The notes under the pieces were generated by a model. That model was not told where the DNA came from. It was given only the letters and a program-made list of their open reading frames with translations, and did no database searches. A stretch of 64,000 bases of DNA, taken from assembly GCA_003991915.1 (NCBI GenBank), contig RQTK01000074.1, forward strand, positions 628,040-692,039, given 5' to 3'. Shown here piece after piece: positions 23,681 through 54,912 of the stretch. The translations under genes and the position numbers were made by a program. Within the stretch, counting starts at the first letter, position 1. Every line of letters starts with the position of its first letter. The DNA is from Elysia chlorotica (lineage: Eukaryota; Mollusca; Gastropoda; Plakobranchidae).

Positions 23681-24709
23681 TGAATTATACTGAGCCCAAC
23701 GCGTTAGAAAATTGCTTCTAAGTTGGAGCATATATAATATATAAGAACAACACTTCTCAATAACCTACACATATATATTCCTTACACTAAATGATACCCC
23801 TATGAGAAATTAAATTCTGTTTATAAAACTATGCAGAAAACCGAGAAGTGACCAATGCTCAGAAATGAGTTAAGTATTCCGGTCAAAACCAGTACCAAAA
23901 TATAAGTAGCACTTTAAATACTTGTCTCATCTCTATCCTAAGTTGGTTGAACGAAACAGCACACTCTTAAATAAACATGTTCTCAAGTCCGCACAATATT
24001 TCATCTTGACAAATTGGAGTAATGATTATAAATGCATTTGGAATTTTTTTACATTAAGAGAAAGGGAATTTTTTGTTTAGATGCTGACATTTTTTGTTTT
24101 CCTTAACCTTAAATACTTTTCAACAAAGAGAATATATGAGACTGAGTAGGTTCAATAATATTGAGCTTTGTGTTGTACAAAAAAGATCATGTCTTATGAG
24201 GCAGAGAGAAGCAAGACTGTACTAGCCTTACTCAACATTAAAGTCCTGTATATAGGAAAGTTCTTTTTGGTACCAAAATTCTTGCTAAAAAATAAAAGTA
24301 TCAAAAATCCTTTACCTCCTCTACAGAATACTTTTTTTTAATTAGTAAAATAAAGAGATCTCTGTTAAAACTGGTCCTTATAATACTGTTATACCATGAT
24401 GGGAAGCATTTTATACCAACCCTTTTTAGATTAGTAATTGCATATCCATGATACAAAATTAATTTTACATTCATTCTTACTTACAGTATACCCCATTACT
24501 GTAAACTTCACATATATGTTGAAAACAAACCAAACAAACCAATTTAAAACAAATGATTGTGCAAGCAGATCTAAAACTAGATTAATTTTTTGTCAATTTC
24601 ACAGATATCTTAAAAAAACAACCAAACAAACCAGAAATAAATGATCGTGTAGGCACATCGGAAACCAGGTTATAAAATGAGTGGCAACGAACGTCAGTGG
24701 CTACCGACG

Positions 24710-41817
<17,108 letters not shown>

Positions 41818-43661
41818 GGCTGCAACTCATTTGCTTTCCAGCTGAAAAGAAAACATTTTCTGTTACGTTGAGTGTGTTACTGGATCATGGATGTCACAGA
41901 TGAAAATACAAGTTTTTATCTCAAGAGCTACTAGAACTATTGGTTTTGTGTCAAGCTAATGGAAAACCAGATTTCAATTTAATTTTTTTTTTCCAAAGCT
42001 AATAATATTTAAACTAAACAATACCACTCTTATTTTCTGATCATTCATAAATCATTAAATGGTCCCTCCTATAGGTACAAAAAGTATGAAAAAACATCAC
42101 ATGGAAAAACTTGATTAACCAGCCGACTTGAGTAGCTATACACTTCAGGGATTATAAGATAAATCTAATTTTATGCTAGTAAATACTTTCCACACCTCAG
42201 AGATGACTTTGCGATCCATTAAATAAAAGAAGAACAACTGAATTAGATTACCAAAATTCTTCAGAGAGAAAGAGAGGACAATAAAAGAAGAAAAATTGAG
42301 AAGAAAAGAAAAAGAAAGAAATTTATACAGCAAACAGAGAGAGAGAGAGAGGGAGAAAGAAAAAAAGAAGAGGAAGAGAACTTAAGAAAAAGAAGAAGAA
42401 GAAGAGGCTGGAAATCTGAGAAAGAAAGAGAGAGAGAGAGAAGAATGCTTAAATGTGCTATAAGCCAAAAACTGTACACATGGCATTGCCTAGACCTAGA
42501 TTGAGCATAATTTATTGAATTTCTCGGCTCAGGTCTAGATTTTAAAACTTCTGGCGATGTTCCATTTTTTTAGTGCTTAGACCAAAAATATGCCAAAAGA
42601 TGGGAGAAACATTCATTTCATAGCTGCAAATTAGGATAATGACAATATTTTTGTCTCAAACTAGACTGTTGACCCACTCCTTATAAAACATCAGATTTAC
42701 ATTTCTCTTTTCCCAGGGAATTTTGCTGAACAACGTTCAAAGGCCGGAATTTCGCAAATCTTAAAAAAACAAACAACCGAGACAAGTTCCATGCCAGATT
42801 AAGAAAAAGTTGAAAGATTCATGATTATGTTTTTATAATTATTTTTCTTATTTATAAGCATGTGGCAGGATTTAATTTTTGGTACTTTAGGCTTAACTTT
42901 TACATTAGTATGCAGTTCTAGTACTAGATGTGTACATTTTGAGCAATTCAACAGAAAAACAGTCAATTCTGAGACTCAGGTAGGCTGAAAAAGGCCTGAA
43001 TTTTTTTTTCTAAATACAGGTTTATTGTTTCCTAGGTTCCCCTGAAGAATCCTATACAGCGACAGGGAAGGTCTGAATCTAGTCGCAGACTACATCTATA
43101 TTAATTTGTATTCAAGAATTTTGAGTTTTAGTTCTAGTAAAGTTTTAAAAACATTGTGCCTTAGCCGGCCTATCTATAGATTCATTTACGGGTTGTGGAA
43201 ATACAACATTATTACCTATTGCTACTTACTCATACACTGCACGTCAAGATGACATTCTCTTTAAAAACATGTAAAACACATTCATTAATAGGTGACGCGA
43301 AAATAAAATCACAGGTAGAATTAGACAAGCAACGTAAGGCCTAACAGTGGGCTGGGTTGTGTAGCTGTGGCACTGTAGCAACATCAGTGAACTAGACCTA
43401 GATCACTAGACCAAGCAGTTAGCTACTCTACATTGATTTATGGTAGTCGTAAAATCAAAATAATACAATCTTGTAAAAAATGATAGTTGTTCGATTTTAA
43501 GAAATTATTTTGAAATCAACAACTTGAAGATTTTGAATAGCTGACCATTTTAAGAGAATTAGAGCACAATATGATGATTTTAGTTTTTGTGTCTAAATCG
43601 AAAGGATAAACAATATAATAACGACTTCTGCCCTCAAGAGGTTTATCATCATCTGTGCAAA
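41818..43661. promoter_or_regulatory. Head-to-head intergenic region, putative divergent promoter
   Basis: The SLC35D-type ATG (minus strand, 41817) and the RICTOR ATG (plus strand, 43662) face away from each other 1.84 kb apart. The region must hold both 5' UTRs and promoters unless upstream non-coding exons exist. Several purine-rich GA/AAG stretches lie at about 42260-42445. No TATA box or CpG island is evident by eye except for the GC-rich patch at the RICTOR start. Confidence 0.5.
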
Positions 43662-46600
43662 ATGGCGACCGGATTGGTTCGCCCGGTTCGCCACTTTAGA
43701 AGTGGGCGAACCAGAGGTAAATAATGTTTTAAAATGGAGATTGTTATGTTAATTACTTTGCATACACACAAGCAGTAGTATTAAATTGAAGATAAAATTT
43801 TTATTTTTATCGAGAATTTTTCCTTGGTTAAATCGAAGTGTTGACACTAGAGTTAGATAGATCTAGATCTAGATCTAGATCTAGATCTTGATCTCTAGCT
43901 CTAGTGTTACTCTTGCTCTAGTGTTAAAATTAATTTTTGTCCTTTGCTCTTTTACAGCTCGACATGATAGCGCAGAGGATGTGGTGATAACATTGGACTT
44001 TTCTAGAGGTACATTTATTCACATTATCAATATATATGTAGTCTGATTTGTTGTATTTTTCAAGATTTATCTGCTATAGATCTAAAATCTTGTTCTAAGG
44101 AGATGAATTAAAAATTAAAACTCAGATTCAAATTCCAAAGAATCAACTCTAGACTAGATCTATATTAGTCTTGGTAAAAATTCAATGAATTAAAAATCCA
44201 AAATGATAACTAGACCTATATTCTAGATCATATTAGAACCTTAGTTGATGCTCAATTTGTAACACGTCATAGTTTTCTCTGAAAAGTAAAATCCGTCATT
44301 TTAGATGCTAGCGGCAGACCTCAATCGCCGAGCGACGCGCTGAGCTTAGGAGGCAAAAGTGATGTTCTGGAAATACAAGCAGCAATAATGAATTGCATTA
44401 GAATGCAGAAGAATGTTCCCATTAAAATCATTTGCAAGCACCACTATAAGAAAAACGTATTCCACACTAGTGTTACACATACAGGGTAGGGCTAGGTCTG
44501 TTAGGATAGCAATGTACAGAAAACACTCATTTCAACAAAAGAAAACCCAAAGCCCACGGATTTACAAATAATCTAAAAATTACACACATAATGACATATT
44601 TTAAAGAACACATTTACTTCAGATCGCACATGCTCTCTGTAAAGCGGTAAATGAACTGTGCTATTTCTTATAAACCATACACGTGTATAAAATGTCATGT
44701 TGTATAGTTGAAGTTCCATTAAACTATTTACATAATATAATGTCTCTCTGATTATTTACACAAATAATGTTTGTTGAAAACAAGTTTTACTGCCTAAATA
44801 AAAGTAACAAGAAAAGAGATCGAAGTATTGAATATTTTATATGAACAGTCATGAATCCAATGATCATGATGTAAAAAAGTAATTTTGATTTCTGAACTGA
44901 TAAAAAAAACCCAACTATTTAAGCTATTGTTTTTGTTCTTTTTTGTACACAAGCAATCGTCACATGTATGACCTGTTCGATTGACCATGATGTTGGCACG
45001 ATTCTTGTGACTGTCTTACAACTGCTAGATTTCGTTGTCATAACAAACACAGGTCCAGATATGCAATGATCCATTCAGCCTACAGTTTAGCATTAATAGA
45101 CACACATGGTGCGACACCAGATGACCATGATTTTCGCACAATTCTAGCGGTTATTTACACATGTTGGATTACCTGTCGAAAACAAACACAGGTCCCGTTG
45201 ATACCTACCTGAGATGCAATGGACTGTGTAGCCTACAGCCTGTCTGGCACTGACAGACACACCTGGCAACGTCCTGGCTCGCTTACCTGCGACATAAACA
45301 AACACACTTACACAGTCACATCTTGCTGAGTTCAGGAATAGATTTTATGGGCCATATATGTGCCTATTTATGCTTTGTTCAAGAAAAAATTGTCAAGCAA
45401 TCAGCCCCTAACACATCCATCCAATAGTGATGTGTGGAATTTTTTTCCAGATTAACCAGGTAGTATTTCCGATTTCATGATGACTTTATATAGGAAAATA
45501 TTCTTCTCTCCAAGATCTTCCCTGATTATGGTGTATCAATTAAAATATACCATTTAAAAATTTGTGTGATTGAGATGTATCACAGTTGAAAGCAAGGTGT
45601 TTATATGAGTAAATTGTGTTTTTCGCATCTATATAAATATGAAATAATTAACTTGCAGTACATTTACTTTATATAACTTTTCCTCTCTTGAAATAAATTA
45701 ACTAGTTTAAATGTCCCACTTTGCCACATCTAAGAATTCAAGAGGGTTAGGTGCACGATCTTGCTATAGTATGAGTAACCCCTTTTTTTAAAATATTTTT
45801 TTTTAGAACCACAGGAAAACGTGAAAGAAATATTAAAAAATGTAGTTGTTCCACGTGGAGTACCAAGCAGCCGGAAAACAGCGTACCTCAACAGTTTTGT
45901 CAAGCTGATTCGGAAAACTGGCTATGATGGTGACCTAGGAATTCCCATACCAGATATAATGATGTGGTAACTTCTGTTCTTACATTTTGTATATTTTCAT
46001 TCTTTGATGGGTTTTACATCCCATAGGTTTCCTGAAGGATCCTGAACAAGCACCATCCTTAAATCTCTATCATGCTAGACATCCATAATATATGACTTTT
46101 TGTCAGATTGTATATTATGCTATATTGCCAGTCGATTGTCTAAACTTAATGATATGGAAATATGGTATGTCAACAAAAAGTGATTAGCTTTATAAATACC
46201 TGATAGTTTATACCCATAAACATTTGAAAATTTGATCTTTCAAGGTTATACTTTATTTTTATTCATCTCTCCAGTCTTGAAGCAGGTTTGTTAAATGAAG
46301 CAAAACAAGTTCGAGCTGCGTCGCTGAGAGTTCTTCGTTACTTACTGCCATATCCTGATAGCCTGGAATGTTTTTTAAATTTGCACCTGGACTTCCTCGT
46401 TGCAAGGTATGGCTTATATGCAAATATTCTCATTCACATGAAAATTAAATATATAATATATTTGTATAGTTCAAACACTATACCTCTTCATTTCACTGTT
46501 GAGTGTCTACCTTAGACAGCGACACAGTATTTTGTTAACTGTCTCTTTATCGAAGTTGTTACATGTTTGAAGTATTATTGTTCATGCTATTGTCATATTG

Positions 46601-49600
46601 AATATTGATATGATAATGGTAAAAGTTTAAAAAGGAGATTATAGTACCACAGGGATATTTATATAGTAAAAAAGTATAACGTAGGCACTGGTACTAAAAC
46701 TATCATCCTTTTTTTTCCTTTTCTTTTGCGACAATCGTTATTCGCATAGTCAATCTTTTTCCTCAGGTGCCTTGATGTTAGTCTAGACAATGAAATAGAA
46801 AGGATCCATGCCATCAAATTGATTCGCCAGATTATCAAAACCTCCTCCTCACTGTTTCCCAAGTCACTACTGTATGCATTACTCGCCATTGGCAATGATG
46901 GTACCACAGAGAGAGACAGAATGGTCAGAGTGGCCTTAGAAACTTTGTGTGAAATAGGTAAATCTTGAAAATTCAGTATGTCTAGCAGTTTTACATAACA
47001 AAACATATCTGACAATATGTTCTTGTAATTTGATTTTTTTAATGATCAATGTAATATAAGTTACATGTTGATTTTCATGGCACAATATATCAATATCTTC
47101 TTGATATTTATGTACTGTTGTCAATACACCTTTGACAAGTAAACATTAATAGATGCAGCTGTTTCATGGACTTTTCTGTTAGGAAATTTAATTCACAGGT
47201 TCATTATTATACTTCAAAATGTTAAGTTTTTGCTGTTATGATATTTTTAATATGTTCCCTTTGATGTCTGGCAGTCACAGTTTGATTTTATTCTAATCTT
47301 ATCTCTAAATCTTAAAACATTGATCTATGTCTTCAGCAATAACGAACATAGATTTGGTCGCAAGATGTGGAGGCATCCAAACCTTGACCTGGAATATTCT
47401 AGACTGCCATCAGTACCCGGGCCAGAATGAAGCGCTCACGGCCACAATAATCTTCCTTCTCAACCATCCTAGGACTCGCCATTATATCCGTCCTCAGGTG
47501 GATCTAGAGGTAATTATTATTATTGTTCTTTTGAAAGCTCTCACTCCAAAGGGCGTGGTATACAAGCTATTGAGGGTTATCTTTTCAGGATTCTTTCACT
47601 GTTTTGGTATGTTTATACTTTTCCTAAAGGTTATAACCATACTTCTAACATGGGCATTCTTTTTTTTCTTCTTCCTAATCGGGGATATTTTGTCAGCAGT
47701 CAGACTGTCTCAATCATAGTCAGATATCACATTTTCGAAGCTCGTAAAAAGACAATAATTATATATTCTAACTCCTTTAAAATATTTTTGTCGTCATTGA
47801 ATTAAATGATATGTTTAAAATGTGTATCTCAATGCAAAAATCACAAAACTTTTACCTTTTTTAAACTATCTAAATCTTTTCAGCGCTTGTTAGCACCTTT
47901 TACAGACAGTCATTTCCGCTACAGTATTGAAGATGCAAGAGGGTAAATATACTATTCTAAACCTACGTCTCCAACTTGTTTAATTTTTGTGATATGTTCA
48001 CAAATGTGTAAATTTTAAAACGTCTTAAGATTAATCATTAAAATAATAAATTTAAGCTGTTAAGATTCAAAAGTTCTTACTTTTTTACCCTTATGATGTC
48101 CAGCTTTTGTTGGTCGATCAATTTGGAAATACGCTTTTTAAATTAAAAAATTTTTTTTATCTCTTGTATAGGTTTTGGTGATTAATATTATAATCTGACA
48201 TTAAAAGAAAAATGCACCATTTTAGATATCTCCCTGATTTCATTTGTAAATTTTAAAACATTTTTCTTTTCTTTCCAGAGAGGAGCGAGACTCAAGATTT
48301 ATCGCCAGTAAACTAGCAGTCATAACTGTAATGAGATCTTGGCCAGGTCTGTGTTTTTTTTGTGTTTTTTTTTCTCTGCCCAAAAGACTGTTAATACTTT
48401 TCATTGTGTTACAATGTATTTGTAGCTATGAGTAAACATTTGGGTTAAATCATCATGATGGAATGGAGTGCAGTGCCTCTTGGTGTTGGTGGCCATGTCC
48501 CTCCACGTCTCTCTTTCCTTGCTGCCCCTCTCAATCAGATCGATTCCTTTGCATCCTCCAATCCATCTCCCCTAGCCCTTCCCAGATACTTTCTCTCTGT
48601 GTACCTGACACTCTCTTTTCATTTGCATTTTCAGTTGTAATAATATGTTTTAAACTATGTATGCTCAAGACATGGATAAAACACAAGTTGAAAATAATGC
48701 AAGAAAATTGAAAAATAACAAAAAGTACCGATTTTCGAAAATGGAATTTAAATATCTACTGCCATTTTTATTAAATTGACATTTTAGCATTATTCTAAGT
48801 GTATCATTTTTCTATGATTCATAAAATTCCTGTGGTTCTCTCATATAATTGATGGGTGTATATCCAATTTTTGCTTCTGGTTACAGGTTTGATACGGATA
48901 TGCCATCCTGAAGGATCTGGGATGCAGTCTTTAATAGGAATACTTTATTTGCCATATGTAGAGATAAGGGTAAGTCTTGTAGTGTCCAATTTTCAAATGA
49001 CTGTGGCAACAAAGGGTGGTTAAATATAATTATGCATTTGTGAAGGTTTCTTATGTACATAGCAAGTTGTCAGTTTTGGTACAAATATTATTGTTTTGGA
49101 TAGCATCGAAATGATAATAGTCTATGGACATTGCTTGGGAATGCACATACCTGTGGAGAGTAAATTGAATTCTTATTCCTCTTGATGTGAAAAAACTCAC
49201 ACAGTCTAGACCTGTATGCAACAACTCTAAATTAGCTAAGTTTAATGTAATCGGTCCCTTCTCTAAGTTCGTCCTAATCACTAAGTTGGAAAAATTTTGT
49301 CGTACAGCCGTTAAGACAATTAATTTAACAAATCAGCGCATAGTTTTTTCTTATAGCTCAGTATGCCATAAAAGAAACAAAACTGCCATTCGGTGGCCAT
49401 CTTGAAAACCTCTTCTAAGCTCAATTTTTGAAATAAGCCTAATAAAACAATCTGGCGGTGATTTTACATACAACAAGCTTTTTTTTTTTTTTAGTAATTT
49501 CTAGTCTCTATTAAACTTATTTGATGCATTAAACATTACATTACATTTTAATAATGCCAATCAAGTACTTTGGCGTCTTCTACTGCCGCAAACATGAGCC

Positions 49601-52273
49601 TAGATCTACATCTAATCTTGCATGTAGATCTAAATTTAGTGTTATTATTAATGAGAAACTAAAATTTATACCTTAGTTTAGCTACTACAAAGTAATCAGC
49701 CAAAATTTATGAAATTCCATGATCTATAAGCCTAGATGTAGCCGCATCAGGAGCAAAGTGTGTGTGTGTGTTTGTATTGCTTGGGAGTGTGTCTGAAGGT
49801 CACGCTGGATCAGCGGAAACGTCCGTTAGCTAAGCCTAGCTCAACTTAAGTATTTGAGCGTCGTCAAAACAGTTGCATACCACCAACTTAAGCGTAGCAA
49901 TTACGATTTTTACTTAGCGTAGTTCAGTTGAAAAATATTCGTGAGAGTTGCATGTGTGCCCTGACAAGATACATTATAAAAATTCATCTTGAACATTATT
50001 CTCTTTATTTAATTATAACCACTGCGATTAGCATATTTATCCTATCTTTATGACACAAACTGTATGATACTCTATTTTGACATGTTTGATTAAAATTTTC
50101 AACAAAACAAGCTTTTCCAGTTGCTTAAATAAAAAAAAAAATGTGTATTCTGTTTTCAGAAATACATTTTAGAAGTTATGTCAGACCTGTTTCGTCTTTC
50201 ACTGCCACCCTGGACAGAGGATTTCTCTGTTGCTTTTTCCAGTCTAGGTAAGCTGTACAAGTCTTGTTGTATTTAAAAGAGAAAAAAAAATTAAGGGATG
50301 TAAAACAAATTTAGTTTTCTTGATATCTCATTGATTCCACAGCAGTCATAAGTAAACGGTTTGATTTCATATTAACTCATGAGATTTAATTCAATCCTAT
50401 ACTTTTTGTATCTCTTCAGGTTCCACTGCATATTATGTTAACTTTATGTCATGCTATGTCTTTATTTATGCTCAATCCTTTGTTTTTAAATTTACCTTTA
50501 ATACGATTTGTTTTATAGACCCGAGTGAGATGAAAGACAGCTGGAAAATCACAGAAGATTTTGTGGCTGAAGAGGGAAGGGCCATTTTGCCTCATATATC
50601 CAGAACAAGGTACATGAGTATTTAGTATTGTCAGCTAAATATTGTGTTACTGAACTTTGTCCCTGATTTCGTCATTTTTATCTCAAGTTCCCTAATAAAT
50701 AGAATTCCTTGTATTTATTGCAAAAGTTTGTCTGCTGAACCGAGCTCATAATTTTTAGAAATATTTAAAATCTATCTTGAAGTTTCTGTGACATTGTTTA
50801 CGTGTACGCTACTATACTAGGAGTCTAGATCTATGCTTTCAAAAAATTTATAGGTTTTATGGTTTAGAAAAAAATGTTGCGACCTCTCAGTCCATTTTAT
50901 GACCCCTATATATAATACATTACCAAATATAGCCCAACAGCACATACTAAATACTAGCGACACTTGTAGGGTTAATGAATAACTATGTAAGCTAGACACA
51001 GGTTTTTTTTGTAGAAGGGCCTAGAGATTTCTAGTTCTGTGTCTTGCGTATAAAAGAGTGGAGCACGATATTGTTTAGGGCATTGATTGTTTTTTTTGTT
51101 TTGTTTTGTCAGAGAGGGGAGTGTTTATACTTCTGATTGTGTTGTAACATCTTCCCATGGTGAACGCTGTTATTTTACTGTTGTTTAGATTGATTATTGA
51201 TATTGTCAGGTGTCGAATTGGATCTAGGTGTTCTTTAGTTGTATTCTTAACCCTCAGACAGGATGTTTATTAATTAGTTAAAATATTATGTTTTTACAAA
51301 GGATTTCTAATATTCATAATTTTGTTAATGTTGACAAGATAGTGTGTCTGAGTTTACGTGTATTATATTCAACAAATTGATTTGAAACAGGGATGCGCTT
51401 TATGGAGTCATGGCTACAGGTTCACAGAAGTAGAAATTTCAAATCCCACAGCCATCTATTTTTTTCGTATTTTATGTTGGACAATAAGTGGGGTGTTTTT
51501 TTATTTTTTGTTTTGTTACTTGTTTATAGACCCCATGAAAATAAACAAAATTCAAGATAATCAAGTTTCCAATATAAATAGATTTAAATGGAATAAAAGA
51601 ACAGTATTGATTATCATACACATTTAAATGAAATATCTGATTTGAGCCTAACATCTTTTGTGAAGATGTATTCTATGAAAATAATGTGAAAACTACTTGC
51701 GTTTCAGGCCCAACTTGATAGACCACCACCTAGCAATTCTGCTCTCAGCTTGGTTCAGTGCTGGTTTAAGAGAGGCAAGTAAACTCTTTGTCTTGTTAAA
51801 ATAAGTTACTCAGGCAGTGCTATCACATCGATATGACACACGTTTATGAAAAAAAAATTTCAAGCCATTTTTCTCCAGAGATAATACTTGAGATATTGAA
51901 TGATAGTTCGTACCGCCTTATTTGTTTGACAGTTAACTTTTTGTTGATTTAACTTCATGCTAAATATCTCTGCCAATTACAATGAATTAATTCTTATCTT
52001 TCAGGCTTTGATCGAGGTTGTCATATCAAGTGAAGGGCCTTTATTTAACCGAGCTGTCTTACTTTTGGGGCAGCTCATGCATATGGTATGATTTTCATCT
52101 TCCTTGTGATAACCATTTGCTATAAATAGTCAACATCTTTATTTTAACCAATGCTCCTGGCACAAGACTTATTGAAATTCCTTGTTAGGATTTAGGAATT
52201 TTTTCTCCATAACTTTAGAAGGAATTTGTAAATAACAACAATAATAGAATTATTATGATGATGATGTAATGAT

Positions 52274-52314
<41 letters not shown>

Positions 52315-54870
52315 AAAAATAGAGATAGCACAGGGTTTAGAATGTTGGCTCTGAAGCTGGACATCTGGGTTTGACCCTGCTTTGACAGCCACATGTCTTC
52401 CTACTGGTTGAGGCCAGTATAATGTGAACGGCTAAGGCCTGGGTATCTCATTCTAGGTTATTGTCTGAGATATAGCTTAGTTGCTGGTGTTGGAAGCTCG
52501 GAAGTCAACCTTCACATTAACTTTGACTTTTGTTAAAACTGTCTTTGGACATCATGGGCACTATATAGCCGTTAATTGTGCTGACGTGCTGTAAAAAAAA
52601 ACTCACTCTCTCACTCACATTGTCATATTTATGATTGGTTTTGAAAACTTTGGTGGGTGGCTTAAAACAGAAGTAAAACAATAAAATCAAAGAGACTAAA
52701 AAATTTGACGGGAGATAGAACTCAGAACTTCATATGGTTAATGAATAAAATGACATAAAGTGTGCTAAAATACAGTATAACGTAATAAAAAGTTTAGTAC
52801 TTTAGTAGTGCTGTATTTAATTAAAAAATCTAGATCATAAAAACAAATGCTTGAAAAGACTAACTTTGTAAGTTGTGACATTGATTTGATAAAGCATGTC
52901 CCTGTTACAGGACAATTTGTTTAATATAATTCATGTGAGTCTTTTATGAGTCAATGTGGAAATTAATGTCTTTGTCAATATCATTCTGACCTGAAGCATG
53001 CTTTTTCTTGAAATAAAATGTATCATGCAGCTGAGTCAATGAAACATTTAGGCTTGACTGGACACATTTTTTCCTACTGGTTGTGTTGTTTAATGAGACT
53101 GGCCAAGTCTGGAATATCCCTCTGTGGGGCCTAGTTTGTCATAGAGCCTAGTTCCTGGCATTGGACTTTAAGAACTTGACTTTCACTTTTTTGAGACATT
53201 GAGGACAAATAATTTTTTATCTTCTTTTTTTTTAACATTTCAGCCAAGCCCACCAAGCAGTGATGTGCTTGACCCGTTTCCACAAAATGATGAAACGAGG
53301 GCCCAAGCCTTGCTCGCTGTTCCTCGATCAAATATTGCAACACGCTGGGAAGATGTCCGAAGTCACAAGCAAGAGATGGCACTTGAGAAGAGAGAAACTA
53401 TCAGAGTATTATTTCAAAAAGGTAACACAAGTTGAAAAGATATTTAGGGAAGCTATTTATATTAGGAATAGAAGATTTTAAATAAATGCTGATGAAAAGA
53501 TTTTGGCAGATAAAACATTTTTGACTGAAATCTTGAAAATTCACCTTGCACTCTTTTTATGCTGGTTTTTGATTCTAAAAAATGCGGCATTTCAAAGAAA
53601 ATATGAAAAAAAAGTAAAATTTTTTAAACCTTTAAACTTTACAATACCAGTTTTTCTTAAAAACAAAACAAAAAAACAAACAAGGTATGTGGCATAAAAT
53701 ATATGAATAACCTTGCTGCAATGAAACACATCTGGTCAGATGATTTCTAGAAAATTATTTGCTGCAAGAGAAAGCAGAAACCTGTGATGTTTCATGTATT
53801 ATCCAAAAGATCCCATGATGTCATCAAAACTTGCTCGCTTTAGCACAATGATTATTGCTTCAAACACCTTCTTAAATATCATTTCATAGGTTTCATGCAT
53901 TAGTCATTTTTCTCTTCCACAATCTCTATGACAACTAACCATAATGTGTATTCAAAATTTTGCTATTTTTTTTTTTTGGAAAGTGAAGTGTATCTCCAAT
54001 TGAGCATATTGATTCGTCAATAGTTTGTGTAGAATTTTGCAGGCCTCTCTCACTTTCAACTTCTCCTTCCTCCCCTAGGTCTCATCAGAAGACATCACTC
54101 ACCAGGCAATACGGGACTCCAATGTGAATGCGATGAAGCCTCCATCAGATTGGGACTGGTCTATTATTGCTGCAGTGCTTAGAGTGAGTTGTGCTATCAT
54201 CAGGCTGTGTTTTTATAGATATAATCAGTATCTTGTGTATCGATTTTCATCGTGGATCTGCCAGATATTTTCAATTTTGTGCTTGTTTGTGTTTTTTTGT
54301 GTGGTTTGTTTCTTTTTAGACCTTTGATTTTTTTTTGGTACTTGTTTTTGTTTCTTCCCTTATACGTTTGAGGTCTTCTCATAATACTTCTTATTTTACG
54401 ATCCTAACATCTGGAATATCCGTTGACATGAACACACCGACAACTGCGTTTGTTCCAATTATACAGAAGGAGAAACATACCACTATCTCAGATTTTTTCG
54501 AATAAACAAAAAGTATTGACAACCTTACTACGCTATTTTTTAAAATCAGATCTGGCACGGATTCTGTTTTTTTCCTCTCGCCTCAAATGTGTATAAACTG
54601 ATTTTGTTTTGTTTTTTTCTGTGTGTCTGTGTCTTTTTGCTGTTTTTGTCTTGTTTTTTAGTTTCAAAGTACAATACAAGCCTTCAATTGAATGTATTGA
54701 TATTAGGTATAATAGCGTGAATAGTGTATCATTCCCATATGCCTGCTAGATCTAGTACAAAGAGCCTTGTATAGGGGGTCGACTGGTTGATCTTGAAAAT
54801 TTTATTACAAATAAAGCTTCATATGCTGCTATTACCACTTCTACTACAACTTCTATGGGTTCAACTACTA

Positions 54871-54912
<42 letters not shown>

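Larger units (their letters stand above)
15140..24709. other. Long AT-rich interval between ELOVL and SLC35D genes
   Basis: About 9.6 kb without a recognised gene. It contains a direct duplication of period 218 near 15170-15480, tRNA-like SINE pieces near 16150-16270, 17240-17450 and 17620-17880, a G-rich stretch at 17098-17150, the GA array at 18614-18699, a 24-bp duplication near 20480-20530, and an ATT array at 23652-23680. The left end should contain the ELOVL 5' UTR or promoter and the right end the SLC35D 3' UTR. Sequence from 19.8 to 24.7 kb is bland and A/T-rich. Confidence 0.6.
52086..53243 (+). other. RICTOR intron interval where a conserved exon is expected but not seen
   Basis: The exon ending ...LGQLMHM finishes in phase 0, and the exon at 53244 must begin with the third base of a codon to give the conserved MMKRGPKP. 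An intervening exon of 3n+2 bases, about 100 bp in the family, is required. None is recognisable. The interval holds two SINE-like segments (about 52320-52560 and 53040-53200) and an AAT microsatellite (52276-52311). Confidence 0.65.

Noticed and set aside
48455..48711. Two overlapping 61-82-codon open frames
   Set aside because: They lie in a RICTOR intron without splice borders or recognisable motifs.
52911..52934. 24-bp micro-exon between an acceptor-like TTACAG and GTGAGT
   Set aside because: Phase and content do not satisfy the missing RICTOR exon, and the reading DNLFNIIH has no match to the family.
53199..53435. Alternative open frame across a RICTOR exon
   Set aside because: The conserved RICTOR residues (MMKRGPKPCSL) are in another frame; this is a shadow.
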